Shown: positions 6,872-13,716 of the stretch, piece after piece
Layout: each line of letters opens with the position of its first letter
Position numbering within the stretch: position 1 is the stretch's first letter
Assembly: GCA_902797105.1 (NCBI GenBank)
Contig: CADBRL010000059.1
Coordinates: 1 to 15,454, forward strand
DNA: 15,454 nucleotides
Origin: an uncultured Erysipelotrichaceae bacterium
GTDB taxonomy: Bacteria; Bacillota_I; Bacilli_A; RF39; UBA660
Reading direction: 5' to 3'
The notes under the pieces: model-generated
The model's input: only the letters and a program-made list of their open reading frames with translations
Database searches by the model: none
What the model was told of the DNA's origin: nothing
Position numbers and translations under genes: made by a program

Positions 6872-8423
6872 AATTAAAAATATTAAAACTGAAATTAAAG
6901 AAAATATTGATATTTATGAACTTGCAAGTAAAAAGCTAAAAGTAAATAAAAATTCTTTGAAAAAAGTAATTATTCATAAAAAGGCGATTGATGCCCGAAG
7001 TAAATACATGTTTTCTTATGTATTTGATTTAGATGTTGAAATAGATAATGAAAATATTTTTTTGAAAGAAAATATAATTAAAGTAGAAAATGAAGAATAT
7101 GTGTTACCTCAGATGGGAAAAGAAACATTAAATAAAAGACCAATAGTTATTGGAGCAGGTCCAGCAGGTTTATTTTGCACCTTTTGCCTTGCTAAAAACG
7201 GATATAAGCCGATACTTTTTGAACGTGGTGAAAAAATAGAACAAAGAGTTAAGACAGTTGAAGACTTATGGCAAAATAATAATTTTGCTATTAATAGTAA
7301 TGTTCAATTTGGTGAAGGTGGTGCTGGTACATTTAGTGATGGTAAACTTAATACTTTAGTTAAAGATAAAGCTGGTAGAATGAGGGAAGTATTTAAGATT
7401 TTTGTTGAGTGCGGAGCTCCGGAAGAAATACTTTATGATAGTAAACCTCACATAGGTACTGATATTTTAAGAAAAGTAGTAATAAATCTAAGAGAAAAAA
7501 TAATATCTATGGGAGGAGAAATTCATTATAATTCTTGTATGGAAGATATTATAGTAGAAAATAATAAGATAAAATCTGTTATAGTTAGTGGTAAATGTAT
7601 TGATACTGATGTACTAGTCTTAGCTATTGGTCATTCAGCTCGTGATACATTTAAAATGCTTAATAATAAAAAGATTTATATGGAAGCTAAACCTTTTGCA
7701 GTTGGCATTAGAATAATTCATCCACAGAAAATGATTAATGAAAATCAGTATCCAATAAATTATTCATTTTTGCCATCAGCATCATATAAACTTACATATA
7801 AAAGTAAAAGTGGACGTGGTGTTTATAGTTTTTGTATGTGCCCAGGTGGTTATGTTGTAAATAGTAGAAGTACCATAAATGGTATTTGTGTAAATGGTAT
7901 GAGTAATTATAAAAGAGATTCAGGCTTTGCTAATAGTGCCATTGTTGTTACTGTATCACCTGAAGACTATGGTAATAATCCTTTAGATGGAATAAGTTTT
8001 CAAGAATGTTTAGAACAAAAAGCATATAATATTGGAAATGGTGTTATTCCTATTCAAAGGTATGTTGATTATAAAAATAATATTTTATCAGAAAGTATTG
8101 ATATAGATGCTTTTAAAGGTAAAACCCATTTAGCAAATATAAATGATATTTTTCCAAAGTATATAAATGAAAGTTTAAAAGAAGGAATAGATTATTTTAA
8201 TAATAAAATTAATGGTTTTAATGGTGATACTTCAGTTATTGCAGCACCAGAAGCCAGAACTAGTAGTCCAGTTCGTATTGTTCGTGATGAAGATTTTAAT
8301 TCAAGCGTTAAAGGTATTTTTCCATGTGGTGAAGGCGCAGGTTATGCTGGAGGTATCACAACAAGTGCTATGGATGGCATAAAAGTTTTTGAAAGTATAT
8401 ATAAAAGATACAAAAATAAATAG
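6864..8423 (+). CDS. Uncharacterised FAD-dependent dehydrogenase (COG2509-like)
   Basis: A 519-residue flavoprotein distinct from the preceding one. About 90 N-terminal residues form a small alpha/beta domain with an IRIKNIKTEIKENIDIYELA start, typical of COG2509 proteins. The FAD fold follows: VIGAGPAGLFCTFCLAKNG (GxGxxG at 97-102) and FERGEKIEQR. Further family blocks are NVQFGEGGAGTFSDGKLNT and GVYSFCMCPGGYVV. The C-terminal PEARTSSPVRI and FPCGEGAGYAGGITTSAMDG complete the cofactor site. The reaction is not known for this family. I start at ATG 6864, with AGGTGA at 6853-6858; an in-frame TTG at 6849 has no such signal. The gene overlaps its upstream neighbour by 8 bases. No clear terminator follows before the promoter at 8440. 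Confidence 0.85.
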   Translation: MIRIKNIKTEIKENIDIYELASKKLKVNKNSLKKVIIHKKAIDARSKYMFSYVFDLDVEIDNENIFLKENIIKVENEEYVLPQMGKETLNKRPIVIGAGPAGLFCTFCLAKNGYKPILFERGEKIEQRVKTVEDLWQNNNFAINSNVQFGEGGAGTFSDGKLNTLVKDKAGRMREVFKIFVECGAPEEILYDSKPHIGTDILRKVVINLREKIISMGGEIHYNSCMEDIIVENNKIKSVIVSGKCIDTDVLVLAIGHSARDTFKMLNNKKIYMEAKPFAVGIRIIHPQKMINENQYPINYSFLPSASYKLTYKSKSGRGVYSFCMCPGGYVVNSRSTINGICVNGMSNYKRDSGFANSAIVVTVSPEDYGNNPLDGISFQECLEQKAYNIGNGVIPIQRYVDYKNNILSESIDIDAFKGKTHLANINDIFPKYINESLKEGIDYFNNKINGFNGDTSVIAAPEARTSSPVRIVRDEDFNSSVKGIFPCGEGAGYAGGITTSAMDGIKVFESIYKRYKNK

Positions 8424-8439
8424 AGTTAAACAAAATTTA

Positions 8440-8469
8440 TTGCTATTTAAATAATGAATATGTTATAAT
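8440..8469 (+). promoter_or_regulatory. Extended -10 promoter of the 36-residue ORF
   Basis: TATAAT at 8464-8469 is preceded by TGT (8461-8463), making an extended -10 element, with TTGCTA at 8440-8445 as -35, 18 bases upstream. The TGTTATAATTTA string recurs in the nusB promoter (10483-10491 and following bases), suggesting a house style for promoters in this genome. Confidence 0.65.
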
Positions 8470-8496
8470 TTATGAGAAAAGAAGTGAGGTGCATTT

Positions 8497-8607
8497 ATGA
8501 AAACATTTAAGAAAAATTTACCTGAAGGCGTAAAAAAACAATTTGCTTTATATAAAGGTGTAAAGGTAAGATTAATCAACAAAAATACTAAAAAGAAAAA
8601 TAAATAG
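8497..8607 (+). CDS. Small basic protein of unknown function (36 aa)
   Basis: ATG 8497 to TAG 8605-8607 encodes 36 residues, starting MKTFKKNLPEGVKKQF and ending in a Lys/Asn-rich tail (NKNTKKKNK). Roughly a third of the residues are Lys or Arg and there is no membrane segment, Cys or signal peptide, so a cytoplasmic nucleic-acid- or ribosome-associated peptide is possible. I do not recognise the family. Support that it is real: a good promoter just upstream, GTGAGGTG (8484-8490) correctly spaced before the ATG, and a strong terminator shortly after the stop, making it a self-contained transcription unit. Confidence 0.6.
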   Translation: MKTFKKNLPEGVKKQFALYKGVKVRLINKNTKKKNK

Positions 8608-8613
8608 TATATA

Positions 8614-8664
8614 TTTTGACAAAAGTCGACATGAAGGATGAAAATCCTTCTTTTTTTGTCAAAA
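8614..8664 (+). terminator. Nested-hairpin intrinsic terminator
   Basis: The inner stem GAAGGAT (8633-8639), GAAA tetraloop (8640-8643) and ATCCTTC (8644-8650) is followed by seven T (8651-8657), a classic intrinsic terminator. An outer pair, TTTTGACAAAA (8614-8624) and TTTTGTCAAAA (8654-8664), is an 11-bp perfect inverted repeat enclosing it, so the T-run can itself be paired. The symmetry may allow some termination from the other strand. It ends the transcript of the 36-residue ORF. Confidence 0.85.
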
Positions 8665-8684
8665 TCTCCTATGTACTTTTAGAT
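8656..8684 (+). promoter_or_regulatory. Possible promoter of the surface-protein and sortase pair
   Basis: TTGTCA (8656-8661), 17 bases, then TTAGAT (8679-8684). The -35 box would lie inside the preceding terminator. Only a moderate match, but some promoter is needed here because a strong terminator comes just before. Confidence 0.35.
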
Positions 8685-8723
8685 ATTTTAGTGTTAGATT
8701 ATTTCTTGAGGAGATGAAATTTT

Positions 8724-9926
8724 ATGAAAAAAATTGAAGTATTTTTGATAGCAGTGTTATTTAGTGTAACAAATTGCTATGGAACAGAAATGGAGGAGAA
8801 TTATTTTAGTGAAGCAAATGAAAATATTGTAACATTTGAAATTGACTTAACATATGGTAACATTGCCTTTGACGTTTATAATAATGATACTGGTATATTC
8901 ATTGAAAAGTTATATTTAAGTCCTGACAAAAAGACTTATCGTTATGCAAAAGGATTAAATTTAAAACTAGTAGAAACAACATCTGCAAGTTCTTATGAAA
9001 AAATAAATGATATTTATTTAAATGATGAAAGTAAAACAATAAAGTTTGAAAGAAAACTTAAAAGGATGAATATCACATTTGTTACAAGATATCGTAGTTA
9101 TGGCAAATACTATAAACCATATGAAACAAATTCAAATGTAACAATTTATGATGAAGGATTTAATGAAATTGGTACATGTAAAAGTGATGGTAATTGTGAA
9201 TATGTACTTGACTATGGAACTTATTTTGTTAAAGATAATGAAAGTGGCTACACATCTAAAGAATTAATCAAAAATGATAGAATAGTAAATGTTACTAGAT
9301 ATTTAATAAATGGTATTTTAACTGATGAAGAAATAACTATAGAAAATACTACAAGAATAGGTAAATTCTATTATTTTGATTCACCAAGTGAGTTAAAAGA
9401 AATTACAATTAATGATGAAACTTGTAATTTGGGGGATGCTTCTAAATACTACTATATCAATGGAGAAGGATTATTTTACAAATATAGTAAGAAGGATGAG
9501 GTTATTAATAAAGATAATGAAGAAAATAAAGATTTAGATAATAATAACAACAATAATAATAATAACTCTACTGGTGAAGAAAATAATAATGGTAACTCAA
9601 CTAATGATAATGAGAAAGATAACAATAATGATAATGATTTAAAAGATGAAGATTTATCAAATGAAGAGAATGTTGGTTCAAGTAATGATAATGATAATAA
9701 GACTACAAATGAAAGTGATAACAACAAAGATTTGAAAGAAAAAGATAATGAAGACAACAATGAAGATAAAAATGATAAAATTGGTTATAATGATGAAGAA
9801 AATAGTGAAAAAGATAGTAACATTTCAAGTGAAGGTACAATAATAATTACTATTCCAAATACTGAAATAAGTTTAACAAATTTAATATATTTCAAAAATA
9901 AAGCTTATTTTGAAGAAGAATTATGA
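8724..9926 (+). CDS. Secreted surface protein with SpaA-like domain and Asn/Asp/Glu-rich stalk
   Basis: A 400-residue exported protein. Residues 1-20 form a signal peptide (two Lys, then FLIAVLFSVT, cleavage probably near CYG-TE). Residues about 25-250 are beta-rich; 138-176 (NVTIYDEGFNEIGTCKSDGN to YGTYFVKDNESGY) resemble a SpaA/Cna-B prealbumin-like pilin domain, in which short side-chain motifs are followed by GxY. Residues about 262-368 are low complexity, almost only Asn, Asp, Glu, Lys and Ser, as in wall-spanning stalks. Near the end, IPNTE (377-381) looks like a sortase sorting motif, but the hydrophobic helix and basic tail that should follow are absent; the protein ends FKNKAYFEEEL. 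The ribosome site is TGAGGAGATG (8707-8716). The stop overlaps the next start as ATGA. I infer a surface adhesin-like role and a link to the neighbouring sortase; no close family is recognised. Confidence 0.7.
   Translation: MKKIEVFLIAVLFSVTNCYGTEMEENYFSEANENIVTFEIDLTYGNIAFDVYNNDTGIFIEKLYLSPDKKTYRYAKGLNLKLVETTSASSYEKINDIYLNDESKTIKFERKLKRMNITFVTRYRSYGKYYKPYETNSNVTIYDEGFNEIGTCKSDGNCEYVLDYGTYFVKDNESGYTSKELIKNDRIVNVTRYLINGILTDEEITIENTTRIGKFYYFDSPSELKEITINDETCNLGDASKYYYINGEGLFYKYSKKDEVINKDNEENKDLDNNNNNNNNNSTGEENNNGNSTNDNEKDNNNDNDLKDEDLSNEENVGSSNDNDNKTTNESDNNKDLKEKDNEDNNEDKNDKIGYNDEENSEKDSNISSEGTIIITIPNTEISLTNLIYFKNKAYFEEEL
9507..9827 (+). repeat. AAT/AAC/GAT-rich low-complexity tract within the surface gene
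   Basis: A codon-repeat tract, with a run of nine Asn codons at about 9540-9566, encodes the acidic hydrophilic stalk. Units are whole codons, so slippage would change stalk length without breaking the frame. Confidence 0.75.
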
Positions 9927-10399
9927 AAAAATTAGCAATAATAGTATTACTTCTTTTAACTTGTGGTTGTCAAAAAAATATTATAAAAAATGAAGTAAGT
10001 AATAATAATGAAAAATATTATGGATACTTAATAGTGCCATCCATAAACATGATATATGGGTTTTATGATATTGATAATGATTTAAATAATGTTGATAAAA
10101 ATGTAACTTTACTTAATTCAAACATAAAAAACACATATATTTTAGCAGCTCATTCTGGCACAGGACATTTAGCCTATTTTAATGATTTAAGATATCTAAA
10201 AAAAGGAAATAAGATACATCTTAAATTTGAAAATAATACAAATGAATATGAAATTATAAATATTCGAAGTGAGCCTAAAACTGGTAAAATTAAAATAAAA
10301 AATGAAGAAAATCAATTAATTCTTACAACATGTGATCAAATAAGAAAAGGTAATCAGCTAATAATTGAAGCTACATTAATAGATGATTGTACCTATTAA
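9923..10399 (+). CDS. Small sortase-family transpeptidase
   Basis: A 158-residue protein with a short hydrophobic N-terminus (LAIIVLLLLTCGC) serving as membrane anchor or possibly a lipoprotein signal (Cys16; the box T-C-G-C is not canonical). The mature part has the sortase fold pattern: YGYLIVPSINMIYGFYD, then YILAAHSGTGHLAYFNDLRY with catalytic His77, and LILTTCDQ with catalytic Cys137. The family's active-site Arg normally lies a few residues after Cys at the start of the last strand (R-x-V-V); here the aligned position reads NQLIIEA, giving Gln145, and the nearest Arg is 141. Sortases cut a sorting motif on exported proteins and join them to the cell wall or pilin subunits. The gene is coupled by a 4-base overlap to the surface protein upstream, its likely substrate. 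A terminator follows. Class cannot be assigned with confidence; class B- or D-like. Confidence 0.8.
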   Translation: MKKLAIIVLLLLTCGCQKNIIKNEVSNNNEKYYGYLIVPSINMIYGFYDIDNDLNNVDKNVTLLNSNIKNTYILAAHSGTGHLAYFNDLRYLKKGNKIHLKFENNTNEYEIINIRSEPKTGKIKIKNEENQLILTTCDQIRKGNQLIIEATLIDDCTY

Positions 10400-10424
10400 A
10401 TTCATTTTTATGTTTATAATTATT

Positions 10425-10452
10425 GAATGTAACAAAAAGTTGCATTCTTTTT
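10425..10452 (+). terminator. Intrinsic terminator after the sortase gene
   Basis: GAATGTAAC (10425-10433), an AAAAA loop and GTTGCATTC (10439-10447) form a 9-bp stem with one G-U pair, followed by five T (10448-10452). It separates the surface-protein unit from nusB. Confidence 0.85.
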
Positions 10453-10482
10453 AAAAAATAACTATTCTTTTAAAAGAAAATT

Positions 10483-10491
10483 TGTTATAAT
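10483..10491 (+). promoter_or_regulatory. Extended -10 promoter of nusB
   Basis: TGT (10483-10485) followed by TATAAT (10486-10491) is an extended -10 element; the -35 region (TATTCT near 10463) is poor. It sits about 20 bases before GAGGCGG, the nusB ribosome site. Confidence 0.65.
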
Positions 10492-10512
10492 TTAAAAGAG
10501 GCGGTAGTTATT

Positions 10513-10905
10513 ATGAAAGCAAGAAGTGAATTAAGAAATATAGCAATGATTATTTTATATCAAATTGATATTTATGAAGATAGAAAAGTCCCGTTTGTGA
10601 TTGATGATGTTATAAAAGAAAATTTAGATGTAGATAATGAATTTGTCAAAGATATTGTTTATGGAGTAACTACATATAAAAGTACTTTAGACGAGATAGC
10701 TAACAAATATATTGAAGGTTGGACCATAGATAGAATTGATAAAACTGGGGCAGCAATACTTAGAATGGGTTTATATGAACTTAAATTTACTGATACACCC
10801 GAAATAGTTGTTATTAATGAAGCTGTTGAACTTTCTAAAAAATATTGTGATGATGCTGTAAGAAAAATTATAAATGCTGTTTTAGATAAATTTATAAAAG
10901 AGTAA
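10513..10905 (+). CDS. nusB: Transcription antitermination protein NusB
   Basis: A 130-residue all-helical protein matching NusB in length and sequence throughout: KARSELRNIAMIILYQIDIY at the N-terminus, FVKDIVYGVTTYKSTLDEIA in the middle, and the signatures WTIDRIDKTGAAILRMGLYEL and PEIVVINEAVELSKKYCDDA near the C-terminus. NusB binds boxA RNA with NusE (ribosomal protein S10) and prevents premature termination, chiefly of rRNA operons. Its own extended -10 promoter and ribosome site precede it. In many Bacillota nusB is next to xseA and xseB; here a decayed HipA-like gene intervenes. Confidence 0.95.
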   Translation: MKARSELRNIAMIILYQIDIYEDRKVPFVIDDVIKENLDVDNEFVKDIVYGVTTYKSTLDEIANKYIEGWTIDRIDKTGAAILRMGLYELKFTDTPEIVVINEAVELSKKYCDDAVRKIINAVLDKFIKE

Positions 10906-10906
10906 T

Positions 10907-11506
10907 ATAGATAATATTAATGTTTTAGAAAAGTATCCAAATTCTGTACCGTGTTTTATAAATTATGAAGGAAAGAGATATTATTTTAAATTAGTGGAAG
11001 ATGAAGGACATGAACTTGTAGGAAATAAACTAGCAAAATTATGTGGTATAAAAACTTCGCATGATATGATAATTTTAGTTAATGATAGATAATTATTATT
11101 TAAACTATGATTTAAATAATGATGGAGTGTATAAAGATGCTGATGCAATTGGTATAGAAGATCTAAATATGTATAATATATGGATTATGTTAGAACAAAC
11201 ATATCCTGAGTGTGCCAAAAAGTTAATGGGATAACTTATTAAAATTTTATATTTGATATTTTTTGGTTTTATGATGATAGATATGTATTTAATTTTGGCT
11301 TATTTTATCCACTTGTTTTGGATATTTACAATAAATTAAGACCTGATGTTGTAAAAGAAACTTTATTAGAAATACATAGTAAATATAGTGAAATTTTACA
11401 ATTAGATGATATTAATAAAGATTTAGAGTTATATAATATTAACTATGAATATATAACAAAAATACTTATAGAAAGGGGACTTATAAATGGACAAAGAATA
11501 CATTAA
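10907..11506 (+). pseudogene. Frameshifted HipA-like kinase remnant
   Basis: Three pieces in alternating frames together resemble a HipA-type kinase fold. Piece A (10907-11092, frame 2) has no start codon and reads KYPNSVPCFINYEGKRYYFK and ELVGNKLAKLCGIKT, like the ATP-binding lobe, ending at TAA 11090-11092. Piece B (11088-11234, frame 3) continues DNYYLNYDLNNDGVYKDADA and YNIWIMLEQTYPECAKKLMG to TAA 11232-11234. Piece C (11243-11506, frame 2) has FDIFWFYDDRYVFNFGL, matching the catalytic loop D-R-H/Y-x-x-N of HipA, then jumps to a C-terminal-like helical segment. I therefore read two frameshifts, a missing start and perhaps an internal deletion. The family call rests on the loop motif and segment order and is moderate. 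It begins at the nusB stop and its end overlaps the xseA start, supplying that gene's ribosome site. Confidence 0.6.
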
Positions 11507-12746
11507 AATAAGTGATTTAAATAATTATATAAAAAATATTTTAGATGATAATATTTTCTTAAATAAAGTATATTTAAAAGGGGAAATTAGTAATTTTAAA
11601 AATCATACTAGAGGACATCTTTATTTTACTTTAAAAGATGATACATCAAGACTTAGTGCTGTTATGTTTCAAAGTAGTGCATCAAGACTTACATTTACAC
11701 CAGAAGATGGAATGAATGTGTTAGTTGAAGGAAGAATTAGTGCATATCCAGCACAAGGGTCTTATCAAATTTATATTGAAAAGATGGAACCTGATGGTCT
11801 TGGGGCTTTATATATAGAGTATGAAAAATTAAAGAAAAAATTGGCTCTTGAGGGATTATTTGATGCTATGCATAAAAAAGCTATACCAAAGTTTCCTGAG
11901 AAAATTGGAGTTATTACGGCATCAACTGGAGCAGCTGTAAGAGATATCATGAGTACAATAAGAAGAAGGTATCCGGTTTGTGAAGCAATACTTTTTCCAT
12001 GTTTAGTTCAGGGAAAAGATGCAGCACCAGATATTGTAAGGCAAATTAAAAGAGCAGATGAATTTGGCGTTGATACCATTATTGTTGGTCGTGGTGGAGG
12101 TTCAATTGAAGACTTATGGGCCTTTAATGAAGAAATTGTTGCTCATGCTATTTATGAATGTAAAACCCCGATTATAAGTGCTGTTGGTCATGAAATTGAT
12201 TGGACAATTGCCGATTTTGTAGCAGATCTTAGGGCTCCAACACCGACCGGGGCAGCAGAAATGGCAGTGCCAACTGTGTTAGATATTAATACTTTACTTA
12301 ATAATTATAAAATTAGACTTAATAAGAATATTAAAAATATGGTTAATACTAAGTTTATTAAATGGAGAAGTCTAAAAAATAGTTTTATTTTAAAAAATCC
12401 AATGACAATGTATGAAATGAAAGAACAAAAACTAGATACTTTAATTGATAATTTAAATAAAGATATTAAAGTAATAATTCAAAATAATGAAGTAAAACTT
12501 AATAAAGTAAAAATGTCTGTTGCTCTTCAAAATCCAATGAGTTTAATTGATAAGAAGAAAAATGAATATAATCTACTTATTAATACTTTGAAACTTGTTA
12601 ATCCTTTAGGTATTTTAGAAAAAGGCTATTCACTTGCAACAATTAATGATAAAGTAATTAAATCTAATAATGATGTAAATGTTGGTGATTTAATTAGTGT
12701 TAAGTTACATGAAGGGGCAATTAAGGCTAAAGTTGTAGAAAAATAG
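11487..12746 (+). CDS. xseA: Exodeoxyribonuclease VII large subunit
   Basis: A 419-residue catalytic subunit of exonuclease VII, which degrades single-stranded DNA from either end without metal and needs several XseB subunits. The N-terminal OB fold (about 1-100) includes YLKGEISNFKNHTRGHLYFT and GSYQIYIEKMEPDGLGALY. The catalytic domain has IGVITASTGAAVRDIMSTI, GRGGGSIEDLWAFNEE (from 201) and SAVGHEIDW followed by ADLRAPTPTGAAEMAVP (Gly-His-Glu at 234-236), all conserved. The C-terminal third is helical with repeated NPMT/NPMS elements, as in the coiled-coil arms that carry XseB, and ends GYSLATINDK. The ribosome site (GAAAGGGGAC) lies within the end of the upstream pseudogene. Its partner xseB normally follows at once but is displaced by about 1 kb. 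Confidence 0.95.
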   Translation: MDKEYIKISDLNNYIKNILDDNIFLNKVYLKGEISNFKNHTRGHLYFTLKDDTSRLSAVMFQSSASRLTFTPEDGMNVLVEGRISAYPAQGSYQIYIEKMEPDGLGALYIEYEKLKKKLALEGLFDAMHKKAIPKFPEKIGVITASTGAAVRDIMSTIRRRYPVCEAILFPCLVQGKDAAPDIVRQIKRADEFGVDTIIVGRGGGSIEDLWAFNEEIVAHAIYECKTPIISAVGHEIDWTIADFVADLRAPTPTGAAEMAVPTVLDINTLLNNYKIRLNKNIKNMVNTKFIKWRSLKNSFILKNPMTMYEMKEQKLDTLIDNLNKDIKVIIQNNEVKLNKVKMSVALQNPMSLIDKKKNEYNLLINTLKLVNPLGILEKGYSLATINDKVIKSNNDVNVGDLISVKLHEGAIKAKVVEK

Positions 12747-12754
12747 TGTTGTTA

Positions 12755-12784
12755 TACCATTTTTTCCTAGTGGGAAAAATGGTA
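12755..12784. promoter_or_regulatory. Strong hairpin between xseA and the DinD-like gene
   Basis: Bases 12755-12767 pair with 12772-12784 (13 bp with one U-G pair, loop TAGT). No T-run follows, so on the + strand it is not a standard intrinsic terminator. It may stabilise the xseA transcript end, act as an attenuator, or be a protein-binding palindrome. Confidence 0.6.
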
Positions 12785-12792
12785 AGATTTAT

Positions 12793-12821
12793 TTGAAAAA
12801 ATGTGAAGTTAAATAAATAAT
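12793..12821 (+). promoter_or_regulatory. Possible promoter of the DinD-like gene
   Basis: TTGAAA (12793-12798), 17 bases, then AATAAT (12816-12821). A modest match, placed between the hairpin and a strong ribosome site (AAGGGGGAGTG, about 12838-12847). I found no Bacillus-type LexA box (GAAC-N4-GTTC) here. Confidence 0.35.
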
Positions 12822-12851
12822 TTGTAAATACAATTTAAGGGGGAGTGAAAA

Positions 12852-13685
12852 ATGAATGAATTAATGTTAAATAATAGTATTTTTGAAAATATAAAACATA
12901 TTGATGACAATGGTAATGAATATTGGCTTGCAAGAGAGTTACAAAGAGTATTACAATATAGTGAATGGAGAAATTTTAAAAAAGTAATAGATAAGGCAAT
13001 TGTTTCCGCTCAAAATAGTATGCCATTTGAAAATTATTGGGTTGTTGAGGTTAACAAGCCAATAATGACTGGTAAAGGTAGAGCAGAAAATATTATAGAC
13101 TATAAATTATCAAGGTATATGTGTTATCTAATAGCTCAAAATGGTGATTCAAGAAAGAAGACGATAGCTCTTGCTCAAACTTATTTTGCTGTTCAAACTA
13201 GAAAACAAGAAATTTCAGAAAGAGAATATTCTAGTTTAACAGAAGATGAAAAAAGATTTTATCAAAGAAATTTAACTAAAAAAGGTAATTATTCTTTGAA
13301 CAAAGCAGCTAAAGATGCGGGAGTAAAGAACTTTGATAAATTTCATAATTCTGGTTATAAAGGACTATATAATGGTGAGACTGCTAATGATATTGCCAAA
13401 AGAAAAGGATTAAGATATAGAGAAGATATCTTAGATAATATGGGTAGTGATGAATTAATAGCAAATCTTTTTAGAATTTCTCAAACAGAACAAAAATTAA
13501 AAAGAGATAATGTTAAGGGAGAAGTAAATGCAAATGATGTACACTACGAAGTAGGTAAAAAAATAAGAAATACTATAAAAGAACTAGGAGGAACAATGCC
13601 AGAAGATTATCCAACTCCAGAAAAAAGTTTAAAAGTATTAGAAAAAGAAAATAAAATAACTAGTAATAGTAAATTATTAAAATAA
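12852..13685 (+). CDS. dinD: DinD-like DNA-damage-inducible protein (BRO-N domain)
   Basis: A 277-residue protein with length and layout of E. coli DinD (274 residues). The N-terminal BRO-N-type domain (about 1-115) shows NEYWLARELQRVLQYSEWRN, VVEVNKPIMTGKGRAENI and DYKLSRYMCYLIAQNGD, the phage antirepressor-like pattern. The rest carries QTYFAVQTRKQE, NSGYKGLYNGETANDIAKRK and the DinD-typical EVGKKIRNTIKELGGTMPED. In E. coli DinD is SOS-induced and inhibits RecA filament function; the same role here is inferred. It lies between xseA and xseB, splitting the exonuclease VII genes, with its own ribosome site and a 31-base gap to xseB. The insertion position and the phage-like N-terminus suggest horizontal acquisition, although its base composition does not stand out by eye. 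Confidence 0.82.
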   Translation: MNELMLNNSIFENIKHIDDNGNEYWLARELQRVLQYSEWRNFKKVIDKAIVSAQNSMPFENYWVVEVNKPIMTGKGRAENIIDYKLSRYMCYLIAQNGDSRKKTIALAQTYFAVQTRKQEISEREYSSLTEDEKRFYQRNLTKKGNYSLNKAAKDAGVKNFDKFHNSGYKGLYNGETANDIAKRKGLRYREDILDNMGSDELIANLFRISQTEQKLKRDNVKGEVNANDVHYEVGKKIRNTIKELGGTMPEDYPTPEKSLKVLEKENKITSNSKLLK

Positions 13686-13686
13686 A

Positions 13687-13695
13687 TGATATAAT
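13687..13695 (+). promoter_or_regulatory. Extended -10 promoter of xseB-proS
   Basis: TGA (13687-13689) directly before TATAAT (13690-13695), about 20 bases upstream of the xseB start. The -35 region (TAGTAA near 13667) is weak. It would let xseB and proS be transcribed independently of the inserted dinD. Confidence 0.55.
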
Positions 13696-13716
13696 AAAAA
13701 AGAAAGGAAAAATAAT

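Noticed and set aside
9476..9760. Minus-strand Ser/Leu-rich ORF
   Set aside because: It is the reverse complement of the Asn/Asp/Glu codon repeat; its long open frame follows from the repeat.
9507..9827. CRISPR-like or other structured array
   Set aside because: The repetition is codon-level low complexity in frame with a protein, without regular repeats and spacers.
11318..11506. A separate 62-residue gene beginning at TTG
   Set aside because: The same frame extends upstream to 11243 with HipA-like sequence, there is no ribosome site before the TTG, and it fits better as the last piece of the pseudogene.
12785..12851. LexA/SOS box ahead of the DinD-like gene
   Set aside because: I looked for GAAC-N4-GTTC-type sites and found none; damage control cannot be claimed from the sequence.
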